NCBI GenBank assembly: GCA_001774395.1
Contig: MEZX01000002.1
Coordinates: 86,984-150,983, forward strand
DNA from: Candidatus Berkelbacteria bacterium RIFCSPLOWO2_01_FULL_50_28
GTDB lineage: Bacteria > Patescibacteria > UBA1384 > 2-12-FULL-50-11
DNA: 64,000 nt
Direction: 5' to 3'
Below are positions 38,671 to 48,367 of this stretch, piece by piece. The notes under the pieces are model-generated. The model was given only the letters and a program-made list of their open reading frames with translations, was not told where the DNA came from and ran no database searches. The position numbers were made by a program, and so were the translations under genes. The stretch's first letter is position 1. Every line of letters begins with the position of its first letter.

Positions 38671-39855
38671 ATGCGAAAATTATTGATCAGTATCGTTATA
38701 ATCAGTCTACTAACCATCTCGCTTAACATTCCCGAGCGGGCGCTAGCTTTTGATACCAGCTCGGACAACTACCTTCGGGGCAAATACTACAATAACCTGG
38801 TTGGTGACGCTGATTTTATTGACGTTAACAGTATGACCGTCAGCCAGATCCAGGCCTTTCTAGTGAGCAAAGGCAGCTATCTCGCCCGTGCTCCTTCGAG
38901 CAAGCTTGGCTCGGGTGCCGGCGGCCGCAAGGCTTCTAGGATAATTTGGGACGCCTCACACGGTTATCGCGAAGCTTCGGGTACGTCCCGGGGCATAACG
39001 GTAACAAACACCGTCAGCCCGATGGTCCTGCTAGTGACGCTCCAAAAAGAGCAGAGCCTAATTACTCGAACTACCTACGATTCGTGGGCGATGACCGCCT
39101 CCATGGGTTACGGCTGCCCCGATTCCGGCGGCTGCGACCCGACCTACAGAGGTTTCACAAATCAGGTTGAATGGGCGGCCTGGCAGATGCGCTGGAACTA
39201 CGAGGCTTCCGGCAAGAATGAAGCTTGGTGGGACAGTAATTACCCGAACGGCTACCAGTACTTTGTGGGAAATACGGGCTCGTTTGGTTGGGGTAGCACC
39301 TACTACAACGTTATTTTCCGCAACAAATCGACTGGCTCGCTGTATCGCTACACGCCGCACGTCGGGTACGGCAACTTCAACTTCTGGCGTTTAATGATTG
39401 ATTGGTTCGACATCTCCCCGGTAACGCTAGGCGGCACAGTTCACTCAAGCGACGACCACGTGACCATCAGCGACACTACCTACCGCAACTTGGTAAAAAT
39501 CAGCGGCTCCAAAGCTTCTAACTCGTTCGCTTACTACGGCAGTACTCTCCTTGCCGGCTCGGGCAAGACGTCGTGGACTATCAGGTTTTCCCCGCAGGTT
39601 AGAAAACAGACTTACTACATCACCTACAAGAGTAGCGGCGGTACGACATTGGGAAGGAAAAAGATCATCATCGATCGGCGCAAAGTGGGCGATGTAAACG
39701 GCGACGGTACCGTTGATTTGCTTGACGTCTCGCTGATGAGTGACGCTTGGGGCAAAGTCGTTCGAGACGATGCCTCGTTGAATCTGAATCCAGAGGGCGA
39801 TAGCGTGGTTGACTTGCTCGACATTTCATTGATGGCCAACAGCTATGAAGGCTAA
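38671..39855 (+). CDS. Secreted protein with a lysozyme-like domain and a C-terminal dockerin
   Basis: 394 residues from ATG 38671 (MRKLLISIVIISLLTISLNI), preferred over an in-frame upstream ATG because the signal peptide starts here (cut near ALA-F). Residues about 30-250 contain LLVTLQKEQSLITRTTYDSW and WAMTASMGYGCPDSGGC, resembling lysozyme/transglycosylase-like exported proteins (moderate support). The C-terminus is a type I dockerin: GDVNGDGTVDLLDVSLMSDA (calcium loop D-x-N-x-D-G) and a second, altered repeat GDSVVDLLDISLMANSYEG. Dockerins bind cohesins, and the next gene appears to encode one. Confidence 0.78.
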   Translation: MRKLLISIVIISLLTISLNIPERALAFDTSSDNYLRGKYYNNLVGDADFIDVNSMTVSQIQAFLVSKGSYLARAPSSKLGSGAGGRKASRIIWDASHGYREASGTSRGITVTNTVSPMVLLVTLQKEQSLITRTTYDSWAMTASMGYGCPDSGGCDPTYRGFTNQVEWAAWQMRWNYEASGKNEAWWDSNYPNGYQYFVGNTGSFGWGSTYYNVIFRNKSTGSLYRYTPHVGYGNFNFWRLMIDWFDISPVTLGGTVHSSDDHVTISDTTYRNLVKISGSKASNSFAYYGSTLLAGSGKTSWTIRFSPQVRKQTYYITYKSSGGTTLGRKKIIIDRRKVGDVNGDGTVDLLDVSLMSDAWGKVVRDDASLNLNPEGDSVVDLLDISLMANSYEG

Positions 39856-39880
39856 TAGCGAAAGGTTACAATTTGGGGTA

Positions 39881-41200
39881 ATGCGACGCTTTTTGCTCTT
39901 GGTAGCGATCTCTATTCTCAGTTTGACCCTGAACTTTTCTTGGCTGACTCACGCCTTGGCTGCCGGCTCGATCGGTGCCTACGGCGGCGGCAACTTTGTG
40001 ACCGGTGAAACTTTCACAATTTCTGTGGTTGCGGGCGGTGCGACCTTTGATTCACTGCAAGGGGCTATCTCGGTTTCCGGTGTGGCTGATATCGTCGGAT
40101 TCTCTGCCGGCGGTGCCACCTGGCTCCCAGGCAAATCTCCCAGTAACGGCGGCCAGTTTGTCGGCCTAACCAGTGCCACTAGTAGCTTAACCGTGGCGAC
40201 GATAACACTAAGCTCGAGCGCTGTCGGCTCGGGAGCCGTCTCGGTTTCCGGTGTCCGTTTAGCTTATTCGGGTGACGAAGTTGGTACTGGCGGTGGGACT
40301 GCCTATTACAACATCTCACGCGCCCCCACTCCTCCCGGCACGGTGGTCGTCTCTTCCTCAACACATCCAAACCAGAATAAGTTTTACGGCCGAACAACTG
40401 TTCAGCTCGCTTGGAAAGCTCCAGCAAACGGCGCTGATGGCTACGCGGTGGTGTTCGACAAGAAAAAAACAACGGTGCCTGTCACGAAGATCACCACAAC
40501 CAAGAGAACGGTAACGTATACAAAAGTAGAGCTGGGCACACACTACTTCCACATTCGCTCAACAAACGCTGACGGTTGGGGGCCGACGACCACTTTCCGA
40601 GTTAACGTCAAAGAGCAGCTCAATGATAATCTGGCTGTGCCGATAATCACGGGCCTTGAGAAACTGCCGGCGTTTGCAACCAATGTCGAGAACGGCACGG
40701 TCAGCGGGTTCAAAATGTTTGGCAATCAACCAGTGCTTACTGGCTACGAGCTTGAGCTGGCTTTCGACCCAGAAGGTAGGATTCCAGAGAAGCAGAAAAC
40801 CTCCGTTTTGGTTGCCGCCGATGGTAGCTGGGAAATAGTATTCAACTCGCAGATACCAAGTGGGTTCTATGAAGTCACGGCTGTCGCCAAGAAGATCACG
40901 ACGATCACCCCGCAGTCCGAGCCGCTTAATATCGAGCTCTCGGTTGCCAACGGTGGCGAGGCCAAAGTAATTAGCGCGGACGATTTGCCAAAGCCTGACC
41001 TGACAGTAACAGTGGCGGGAGTGACGTTTGCAACCAAACAACAGCTGTGGAAAGTTGTTGTCGCGGGGGCGGTGGCGTTACTGATGATTGCGGTCCTGGG
41101 CTACGCGGCCTCAATTTATTTTCGGCGTTGGCAGCGCAGAAAAATCTCGAAAAACGACGACGATTCGCCCAAGCCGAGCAATCGCGCCACCTTACGTTAA
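39881..41200 (+). CDS. Membrane-anchored cohesin-like surface protein
   Basis: About 439 residues from ATG 39881 (MRRFLLLVAISILSLTLNFS); ATG 39845 is in frame but overlaps the dockerin gene. After the signal, residues about 25-145 follow the cohesin pattern: GETFTISVVAGGATFDSLQG, ISVSGVADIVGFS, and AVGSGAVSVSGVRLAYSGD. A fibronectin III-like domain follows (YAVVFDKKKT ... HYFHIRSTNADGWGP), then another beta domain, and a C-terminal membrane helix (VVVAGAVALLMIAVLGYAAS) with a basic cytoplasmic tail. It could tether the dockerin protein to the cell surface. Confidence 0.72.
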   Translation: MRRFLLLVAISILSLTLNFSWLTHALAAGSIGAYGGGNFVTGETFTISVVAGGATFDSLQGAISVSGVADIVGFSAGGATWLPGKSPSNGGQFVGLTSATSSLTVATITLSSSAVGSGAVSVSGVRLAYSGDEVGTGGGTAYYNISRAPTPPGTVVVSSSTHPNQNKFYGRTTVQLAWKAPANGADGYAVVFDKKKTTVPVTKITTTKRTVTYTKVELGTHYFHIRSTNADGWGPTTTFRVNVKEQLNDNLAVPIITGLEKLPAFATNVENGTVSGFKMFGNQPVLTGYELELAFDPEGRIPEKQKTSVLVAADGSWEIVFNSQIPSGFYEVTAVAKKITTITPQSEPLNIELSVANGGEAKVISADDLPKPDLTVTVAGVTFATKQQLWKVVVAGAVALLMIAVLGYAASIYFRRWQRRKISKNDDDSPKPSNRATLR

Positions 41201-41249
41201 GCCACCAACAGATTGAATTAAAGAGTGTAAGGCAGCATACTTAGGGAAG

Positions 41250-42722
41250 ATGTCTCCTTGGGGTAAAGTTGCCAGCTCTGTTGCGATTCAATATTTCGGT
41301 CGGACGCTTGGCCTATTAGTCTCGTTGGCCTCGACAGCGATCCTTACCCGAACGCTTGGCGTCGCTCTTTACGGTGAATACACAACAGCTCTTGCCATCG
41401 CGGCGCTGGTTGTAACTTTTGCCGATCTCGGATTTTTCTGGTCCACAATCAAGAGCCTGAACGTTGAAGGTGATGCCAAGACCATCGCCAGCGAGATCTC
41501 GGGCATCCGTTTTGTCGTTGCCTCAATACTGACGGCCCTAATGCTGTTAATCGTTTGGCAAACGAGCTATCCGCTCGAGGTAAAGCAGGCGGTCAGCGTC
41601 TTGGGAATTTTTACGGTTTCTGGAGCGATGAACAACGTGCTGATCGCCGTTTTCCAGCAGAGCTACGCCATGGTGACGCCGACTGTGGCCGAGGCGGCCA
41701 GCCGTATTGTTAACCTCGGGCTGATAATGCTTGGCTATCTGCTAGGCAAGGACCTCATCTGGTTTATTAGCGCTGTTAGTATCGCCTCGGTAACGGGGTT
41801 ACTTATCAACTGGGCGGTATTGAGCTGGCGTAACGGCGTCATCTGGCCGAAAATAATCGGTTTCTCCTGGAAAAAGTACTACCGTTCGGTGGCGGTTATC
41901 GGCGCGGTGATGCTCTTTAACGCGCTCTATCTGAAAGTGGACGTGATCGTCCTCTCTGCTCTTAAGAGCTCGGTTGACGTTGGTATTTACGGAGCAGCGC
42001 AAAGGGTGATAGAGGTTGCGATGGTGTTTCAATCACTGTTTCTCGCGGCAGCTTTCCCCTTATTTCTGGCCCGCTTTCGCGAAGGATCGGCTCAATTTTC
42101 TCGTACGGTCACGGAAAGCCTGATGGTGGTCTTGGCTTTCGGGCTGCCGGTTGCCCTGGTCCTAGCGTTGTTTAGTGGCGGTTTGATTAACTTCATTGCT
42201 GGTCGGGAGTTTCTAGAGACGACTACGCTCGTAATAAATGGTACAGCGATCACGGCGGCAACAGTCTTAGCGGTTTTGAGCGCTTACGTCTTGCTGGCGC
42301 ATGTCGGCGGGGTTATTGCTCTTGCTTTGCTGACGTCGGACCACTTGCGGTGGCTGTTTTGGGTGAACGTTGGAGCGTTCTTGGTTAATATCGGTATGAA
42401 TTTGGTGCTGATCCCCCACTACTCTTACTTGGCCGCCGCCGCTATGACGGTCGTCACAGAGCTGATTATCGTGGCGGCTAATTTTTACTATCTCTGGAGT
42501 CGGCATAGGCCTGCTATCAGCGGGAGCACTGTTGGACGGCTACTGGGTTCTGCCACGCTGGCCGGGCTAGTTGCCTTATTCTTACCGAGTCAAGCTCATG
42601 TATTAGTTAAGGTTGTAGTTACCGTTGCCCTGTACGGTACGGCAGTCTTCCTGACGGTCCCCGCTTTGAGAGCTCTTGTGGTCAGAGTCTTCCAGCCGCC
42701 AACGGAGGAGTCGCAGGGATGA
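41250..42722 (+). CDS. Polysaccharide flippase (Wzx/MATE-like)
   Basis: 490 residues with 12-14 membrane helices. The start (VASSVAIQYFGRTLGLLVSL, AILTRTLGVALYGEYTTALA) is typical of the polysaccharide-biosynthesis (Wzx) branch of the MOP superfamily, which flips lipid-linked glycans across the membrane. First gene of the rightward glycan operon; a 4-base overlap with the next gene. Confidence 0.88.
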   Translation: MSPWGKVASSVAIQYFGRTLGLLVSLASTAILTRTLGVALYGEYTTALAIAALVVTFADLGFFWSTIKSLNVEGDAKTIASEISGIRFVVASILTALMLLIVWQTSYPLEVKQAVSVLGIFTVSGAMNNVLIAVFQQSYAMVTPTVAEAASRIVNLGLIMLGYLLGKDLIWFISAVSIASVTGLLINWAVLSWRNGVIWPKIIGFSWKKYYRSVAVIGAVMLFNALYLKVDVIVLSALKSSVDVGIYGAAQRVIEVAMVFQSLFLAAAFPLFLARFREGSAQFSRTVTESLMVVLAFGLPVALVLALFSGGLINFIAGREFLETTTLVINGTAITAATVLAVLSAYVLLAHVGGVIALALLTSDHLRWLFWVNVGAFLVNIGMNLVLIPHYSYLAAAAMTVVTELIIVAANFYYLWSRHRPAISGSTVGRLLGSATLAGLVALFLPSQAHVLVKVVVTVALYGTAVFLTVPALRALVVRVFQPPTEESQG

Positions 42723-44224
42723 ATTTTTATCAAAGAGTAGTATCTCATCGTTATTTCTTTCTGGCGGCCAGCGTTTCGATCCTTCTAACTCAGCTCATAT
42801 TGAGCTACTACGGCAATTTTAGGTACAACTACGATGTTGCCCCGGGGGACGACGTCTATAACCATCTGCGTTATATCGAGACTGCGCGGAGAAACCCGGA
42901 GTTCTTACCGACCCCTAGCTACCCGCCGGGGTTCCATTATCTAGTGTTGGGCGCTTCCCTGTTACTGAACACAACGCCGTCCAATATCCTACTGTGGGGC
43001 TGGCCGATTCTGTTGGTGCTCTCTTCTCTAGCGGTGATGCTGCTGGCGAAAAAAGTTTTTGGTGCGCGAGTAGCTCTTGTGACCTTGGCACTTTACGCTT
43101 TGGTTTCGCTGCAGCCGCTCCAGACGGCCTACGATGGGACGCTGGCCAACCTGTTCGCCGGTAATGTTATCATGCCTTTAGCTCTTATCGCGCTCATAAA
43201 CCTCTGGAAAGATGAGGGCAGGTTGATCTGGCGAAACGCTCTGCTTTTCGCTTTGGCGGCGTTTCTGGTTGCCTACAGCCACCACCTCAGCGCGATAGTC
43301 CTGTTCGGTACCTTCCTCCTGGCTGGAGTGGCGAGATTTGGTTATCTCGCCGTCAAAAGCCGATTCTCCGATAAGAAGGCTGTTTATTGGCTCGGCACGA
43401 TTGTCGGAGTCGGGGTTCTGTCGGTTGTCGGATATCTCTACTTGGACGTTCTCTCGCCGTTGCGTTCGGTCGTGGCTACCGCGATGCACTCGGTATCACC
43501 TGATCGCGTTTGGAAGCTGGGCTACTACGTGACGAGAATCGGTCCGTTGGTGGCTTTCTTTGGCTTTGTTGGCATGGCCTTGGTGGTACTCGGCAGTATT
43601 CGCGGGCGGTTTAAGTTCAGCAATCCGACCGGCCTGGCGGTTGTCTCTGCCTGGTTTGCGCTCTACTTTTTCGGCTCCCTGATAAGTGCTATCGGCGAAC
43701 CCGAACGGTTGGGTCGGGACTGGGCGATGCCGGGAGCGATCATGGCCGGTGCGGCTGTCGTGATGATCTTTCGATACTTGAAGAAGCGGCCTGAGCTGCT
43801 ACGTCTGGCGGCGGCGGCTTTTGCCATTTTCTTTGCCGTTGGATTTCTGGTGAAGCTCGATCGGCTAACTAGCTACAACACTATGGTTAGATTCAGCCAG
43901 GCCGATAGAACCACCATGGAGCTCGTTCGGTCCGGTGCTCTCCCGACGCCAATCTATATCTGGCCGAAGCACCCGTACTGGAAGATCGTGGTCCCCGACC
44001 TAATCGCCTCGCGAACGGTTAGGATAGTGGAATCTTTCGCAGAGGCCAAAAAGGTTCTGCGCCAAAAACGGGGCTGTCTGATCACCGGCTATAACAAACC
44101 AGGTACTTATCCGGAGCGTCTGCAGAATAACAGCCCCCTCATACGGCTGATGAAGGTTAAGGGCGTTACCGCGCATTATCTGCTGGAGGATAAGGTAAAA
44201 ATTTGGTACATTCTCTGTGACTAG
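42719..44224 (+). CDS. GT-C-like polytopic membrane protein
   Basis: 501 residues, about 11 membrane helices. After helix 1 comes an acidic loop (DVAPGDDVYNHLRYIETARR) in the place of the Asp motif of GT-C glycosyltransferases, which use lipid-phosphate sugars. A soluble tail of about 120 residues ends in KVKIWYILCD. It resembles the two large proteins at 46204 and 48368 in layout. Assignment as a transferase is inferred from shape and context. Confidence 0.6.
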   Translation: MNFYQRVVSHRYFFLAASVSILLTQLILSYYGNFRYNYDVAPGDDVYNHLRYIETARRNPEFLPTPSYPPGFHYLVLGASLLLNTTPSNILLWGWPILLVLSSLAVMLLAKKVFGARVALVTLALYALVSLQPLQTAYDGTLANLFAGNVIMPLALIALINLWKDEGRLIWRNALLFALAAFLVAYSHHLSAIVLFGTFLLAGVARFGYLAVKSRFSDKKAVYWLGTIVGVGVLSVVGYLYLDVLSPLRSVVATAMHSVSPDRVWKLGYYVTRIGPLVAFFGFVGMALVVLGSIRGRFKFSNPTGLAVVSAWFALYFFGSLISAIGEPERLGRDWAMPGAIMAGAAVVMIFRYLKKRPELLRLAAAAFAIFFAVGFLVKLDRLTSYNTMVRFSQADRTTMELVRSGALPTPIYIWPKHPYWKIVVPDLIASRTVRIVESFAEAKKVLRQKRGCLITGYNKPGTYPERLQNNSPLIRLMKVKGVTAHYLLEDKVKIWYILCD

Positions 44225-44227
44225 ACG

Positions 44228-44914
44228 ATGAAATTAACCGTTGTTATCCCAGCATTTAACGAGGAGGAAACCATTGCCGAGGTCATCAGCGCTATCCCGA
44301 AAAAAATCAGCGGGGTTTCTCAGATCGAGATAATTGTTGTTGACGACCAATCCAGGGACAAGACCGGGGAGATCGGCCGCTCTTTAGGGGCAACTGTCTT
44401 GCGCCATCGGCTGAATCTAGGAGCCGGCGGAGCGACGTTAACCGGAATTGATGCGGCCAGAAAACGCGGAGCGGATATGGTGATAACGATTGACGGCGAC
44501 GGCCAGCACGACCCCAAAGAAATCGTCAAGTTAGTTCAAGCTCACCTCGAGAGCGGGGCGGATCTGGTTATAGGTAGCCGATTTCTCTCCGATTCCCTAG
44601 AAAAAATGCCGGCCTTAAAGAACTTTGGTAATCGGGTAATGAACGGTATTACTTACGTGTTCAGCGGTAAGCATGTGACGGATTCGCAGTCGGGTTTTCG
44701 CCTGTTTGGGCGACGGCTAATAGCTGGTTTTGACCGTTTCACCACCAGCGGTTACGAATTCTGTTCGGAGACAATAATCAACACCAAGAAGATGGGTTTG
44801 AAAATCGCCGAAGTGCCGATTTCAACGATTTATTTCGAAGGCCGTCGCGGCCAGAACCCATTGAACGGCGTGAATATTCTCTTGAAACTAATCTATAAGA
44901 CGGTCACGGGCTGA
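44228..44914 (+). CDS. Family 2 glycosyltransferase (polyprenyl-phosphate sugar synthase-like)
   Basis: 228 residues: MKLTVVIPAFNEEETIAEVI, the nucleotide-binding DDQSRDKTGEI, the ITIDGDGQHDPKEI Asp motif, and SGFRLFGRR. This is the dolichol/polyprenyl-phosphate mannose synthase type, transferring sugar from NDP-sugar to a lipid phosphate, the donor for GT-C enzymes. There is no C-terminal membrane helix. It sits between the GT-C-like and DUF2304 genes. Confidence 0.9.
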   Translation: MKLTVVIPAFNEEETIAEVISAIPKKISGVSQIEIIVVDDQSRDKTGEIGRSLGATVLRHRLNLGAGGATLTGIDAARKRGADMVITIDGDGQHDPKEIVKLVQAHLESGADLVIGSRFLSDSLEKMPALKNFGNRVMNGITYVFSGKHVTDSQSGFRLFGRRLIAGFDRFTTSGYEFCSETIINTKKMGLKIAEVPISTIYFEGRRGQNPLNGVNILLKLIYKTVTG

Positions 44915-45261
44915 TGTTAATTACACTCGCTAAAGTACTGGCGACGATTTTTGCCGCTTTGATAATCTCCAAGAGCATTTTGAGCTACAAGCAGCATAAG
45001 GAGAATCTGTTTCTGACCGCATTTTGGGTGATTACCTGGGGCGTCATTGTTCTGTTTGCGTTTTACCCGGACCTGATCGGCAGCCTCTTTGGCGAACGGA
45101 AAGTTGGTGTGGGCACCGTCTTAGGGATCGGACTGATGTTTGTCTACTTTGTCCTCTACCGAATTTATGTAAAAGCTGACAGAGTCGAACGAGAGCTTCA
45201 GAAATTGGTCCGAGAGCTTGCCGTAAAAGAAGGTGGCAGCAGTGACCCAAAAAACCCGTAA
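44914..45261 (+). CDS. DUF2304 small membrane protein
   Basis: 115 residues with three membrane helices (LAKVLATIFAALIISKSILS; LFLTAFWVITWGVIVLFAFY; VGVGTVLGIGLMFVYFVLYR) and a charged C-terminal coil (VERELQKLVREL), the DUF2304 layout. The family regularly follows a polyprenyl-phosphate glycosyltransferase and may anchor it. Overlaps its neighbours at both ends. Confidence 0.85.
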   Translation: MLITLAKVLATIFAALIISKSILSYKQHKENLFLTAFWVITWGVIVLFAFYPDLIGSLFGERKVGVGTVLGIGLMFVYFVLYRIYVKADRVERELQKLVRELAVKEGGSSDPKNP

Positions 45262-46207
45262 GGTTGTCTTTATTACCGGCTATCGACCTGGTGGGCCGTA
45301 CTATTGGGCGGAGAAATTGGTAAAAAAAATTGGCGAGTTAGATTTGGGCTGGCGCGGCTCTCACCCCAAAACCCTTTGGCAAACTATCTATTCGGCGTTG
45401 ATTGCGCCAAATGCCGATGTTGTCCACTCGACACTACCGGTGGCGTTTCATCTGTGGAGACGCCCGTTGGTGATGACGATCAAAGGTGATTTTGAGCGGG
45501 AGAAAGGACCGGGCTATCGCGGCTATCGACGAGCAATTGCCGCCGCCGATGCTGTTACCGTACCAAGCGAATTTATTAAGCGACAGTTAGGCCTCCACCA
45601 AGCGATAGTAATTCCCAACGGTTTCGACTTGCCTAACGCCGTCTCGCGACCTGAGACCGAGCCGGATGACCCAATTAAGCTGTTAACGGTGACAAAGTTT
45701 CACTTTAAAGACAAAGCGAGCGGGGTGTTGAACTTGTATCGCATTCTGGAGTCCGTGGCCGGCCGATCAAACCGTCAGATAGTCTGGGACATTTTGGGAG
45801 ACGGGGCTTTTCGCCGTGAGATCGAGTCGCAAGTAAAGAGTGAGAAAATCAAGATAAACTTCCGAGGTTTTGTTGACCCAAAGCCTTTCTATCAAAGCGC
45901 TGATGTCTTTCTTTATTACTCCGACCACGACAATATGCCTAACGCCATAATCGAAGCGATGGGCTACGGCTTACCTGTTATAAGCAACGATATCGGCGCC
46001 GTTGGCGAGATGATCGATGACGGCGTGAGCGGTTACCTCTGTCGTGACCAACAGGATTACACCGCGAAACTTACCCAAATGCTAAAAACCCCCAGTGATT
46101 TGGCTGTACTCGGCCGTCAGGCGCGAGAGGTTGTGGCGACGCGGTTTGACAACGACGTCATTACGCGCAAATACCTAGAAATTTACGAACGGATAGTTAC
46201 CAAATGA
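45233..46207 (+). CDS. Family 4 glycosyltransferase
   Basis: 324 residues from GTG 45233 (GAAGG just before; GTG 45242 is an alternative). A Rossmann-like start (KVVFITGYRPGGPYYWAEKL), then the GT4 C-terminal donor site: KINFRGFVDPKPFYQSADVF and PNAIIEAMGYGLPVISNDIG with the E-x7-E motif. It is shorter than usual because the N-terminal domain is reduced. Cytosolic, in the glycan operon. Confidence 0.85.
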   Translation: MAAVTQKTRKVVFITGYRPGGPYYWAEKLVKKIGELDLGWRGSHPKTLWQTIYSALIAPNADVVHSTLPVAFHLWRRPLVMTIKGDFEREKGPGYRGYRRAIAAADAVTVPSEFIKRQLGLHQAIVIPNGFDLPNAVSRPETEPDDPIKLLTVTKFHFKDKASGVLNLYRILESVAGRSNRQIVWDILGDGAFRREIESQVKSEKIKINFRGFVDPKPFYQSADVFLYYSDHDNMPNAIIEAMGYGLPVISNDIGAVGEMIDDGVSGYLCRDQQDYTAKLTQMLKTPSDLAVLGRQAREVVATRFDNDVITRKYLEIYERIVTK

Positions 46208-48285
46208 GGAGCGACTTACTTCTTGTGAACTTGCTTGTCTCGGCCGGCCTTCTAGTCGGCGCCGTGGTTGAACGAATAACTGGCTTTGCCGTCGTACAGA
46301 ATGTTTTTGGTCTGGCAGCTTTTATTTTGCTTGGTTTCAACTTGGCGACGCTAGCAAGGTTCAAGAGTATCGTCTCATCCGATACAAACGAAAATATAAT
46401 CTTTGTACCGCTTTTTTCGGTTCTTGCCGTCACCGTTCTTGGAGCGCTGGCCCGCCTGGCCCACCTAGACAAGCCTTATGTTTTAATTGCCGCGGTGGTC
46501 ACAGTTAACCTTGCAGTGGCTTTTTTCCTCCTGCGTCTGGACAAACAAAAAGCAAGAACGAAAAAAATCGATTGGCCAAACATGGCCCGCCATACAGTGG
46601 AATTTATCGCCGTGCACCGAACGGTTCTGTGGCTGCTAGTAGGTTTTGGCGTTCTGATGTCACTGCATTTTCTGACGTACCGTTTTATCCCAGAGGCCGA
46701 TAGCTACCGTCAGCTGATGGCGGTTAGTCAATACCAGGCCAGCTCCTCGCTGCCCGATCCAAGCCGTTCGTTTTTGCTGATTCTAACCTCGGCCATTAAT
46801 TACCTGACCGCAATTAGTCCTTACGCGCTCTTCAAGTTTGTGTTTCCGCTCCTCGGGTTCTCGTACATTGCAACCGCGTTTCTTCTTAGTCCGCTGCTGA
46901 AACATAAGTTTAGCCTGGGTTGGTGCGCGCTCTTGGCGATTAGCGCGCCAGTAGTTATCGAGGAGCTGCTTGTTACAAGGCCGCAGACACTAGTCATGGT
47001 CTTCTTCCCCATTACTCTCTATCTGCTCTACACTGCCCTCAAACGTCGTAGCTCCAACTATCTGTTCATCGCTCTAGCTCTGAGCTTGACGCTACTGCTC
47101 TCCCACGAAACGGCCTGGTTACTCGTGATTACAGGGGCGGTAACCCTTCTCGTTTTCTATCGAGAATGGATTAAGTCCCGCTGGCTTCCATTTACCTTCT
47201 GGGCCATTCTAGCGCTACTCGCTGTCACCCTCTTTGCTCCGCCACGCATTCTGGCCAAACTGCTGTCTCAGTTTATTGAAGCGAAAAACGCCTTGGCGGC
47301 GCACGGTGTTGACTGGTGGTTTATTGGCTCTTACACCAACGTTGACCAAAACAGGGTCGGCTGGCCGGGCATTAGTGCCCTGTATTACTACGCTTACAAC
47401 CTGGGACTTGCCCTACCGGTACTATCTGTCGTCTTGCTTGCCAAAAGGCGTGTCCTTGAAAGATTGGACATCGCCTACGCCCCCTACGTCATTAGCGGTG
47501 GGCTCGCCTTTGCGATTGCTGAGATTCTGCCAAGGTTTAGGGTCTATTTCCTTCCGGACCGAGTCTGGCCGTTTATGGTCGCCTCACTTGCACCGATACT
47601 CGTTTATTACTGTATAAGGCTTGAATGGAAAGGCTGGTTGCGCCGCCTGGTTATCATTAGCGTCACGGTCTCGTTGGCTGCTAGCCTTGGGCTTAGTGCG
47701 CTCAAACAGGGGCGAGTTTCAAAGTCCGAGTACCAGGCCGCTTCGTGGCTGGCTAACAATAGCGGGCAGTCGAGCCTGGTTGTCAGCCAATCTGGGAACG
47801 GAGTTTTCATCAGATATTTTGCCGAAAGAAAGCTCGTCAGTTCGGATCGGCGATTCTTTTACGATCAAGACAGCCAAGAGATCCGAGCTCTGATTGGCAA
47901 GATTAGGCCTGTCTCATACAACAGGGCTGAGCTTGAACATCAGCGTTTAGCGATCCACAAAAAGATGAGATCGGCCCTTAACGAGTACGAACTGGCGGAG
48001 GACCCCGTTGTGGCAGAGCGGTTCTACCTGAGGCTAGCGGACCTGAAGAGAGGGATTGATAGGTTGGGTATGCTCATCGAACAAACAAAGCGGCCGCTCT
48101 CGAGCGTGCCCGATGTATATATTCTCTACTCGCTAGATAAGTTTAACACTATCTATCGTTATCGAGCGTGGTGGATGGATCAGAACTTCTACCGGGCGGA
48201 AACCGAGTGGTTTGATACACACCCTGAGTTATTCTCCCAAGTTTACGACAACGGCCAGGTGCGGATCTGGAAATACAAAAAGTAG
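46204..48285 (+). CDS. GT-C-like polytopic membrane protein
   Basis: 693 residues with about 13 membrane helices and a C-terminal soluble tail. Between early helices lies TYRFIPEADSYRQLMAVSQY, with an acidic D-x-Y site matching the 48368 protein (TYRFIPGLDTYKYLNVVNYM). Both end with Tyr/Phe-Asp-Asn-Gly-x-Val-x-Ile/Val-Trp (VYDNGQVRIWKYKK here). The two are paralogues. Probably lipid-linked-sugar-dependent transferases of the surface glycan; specificity unknown. Overlaps the upstream gene by 4 bases. Confidence 0.65.
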   Translation: MRSDLLLVNLLVSAGLLVGAVVERITGFAVVQNVFGLAAFILLGFNLATLARFKSIVSSDTNENIIFVPLFSVLAVTVLGALARLAHLDKPYVLIAAVVTVNLAVAFFLLRLDKQKARTKKIDWPNMARHTVEFIAVHRTVLWLLVGFGVLMSLHFLTYRFIPEADSYRQLMAVSQYQASSSLPDPSRSFLLILTSAINYLTAISPYALFKFVFPLLGFSYIATAFLLSPLLKHKFSLGWCALLAISAPVVIEELLVTRPQTLVMVFFPITLYLLYTALKRRSSNYLFIALALSLTLLLSHETAWLLVITGAVTLLVFYREWIKSRWLPFTFWAILALLAVTLFAPPRILAKLLSQFIEAKNALAAHGVDWWFIGSYTNVDQNRVGWPGISALYYYAYNLGLALPVLSVVLLAKRRVLERLDIAYAPYVISGGLAFAIAEILPRFRVYFLPDRVWPFMVASLAPILVYYCIRLEWKGWLRRLVIISVTVSLAASLGLSALKQGRVSKSEYQAASWLANNSGQSSLVVSQSGNGVFIRYFAERKLVSSDRRFFYDQDSQEIRALIGKIRPVSYNRAELEHQRLAIHKKMRSALNEYELAEDPVVAERFYLRLADLKRGIDRLGMLIEQTKRPLSSVPDVYILYSLDKFNTIYRYRAWWMDQNFYRAETEWFDTHPELFSQVYDNGQVRIWKYKK

Positions 48286-48367
48286 GTGCAGCCGTTACTT
48301 AACTTTCGCCTCTGTTCTGGTATGATTCCTAGGAATGCAGTTTATTTTAACCTCTAAAAACTGATCG

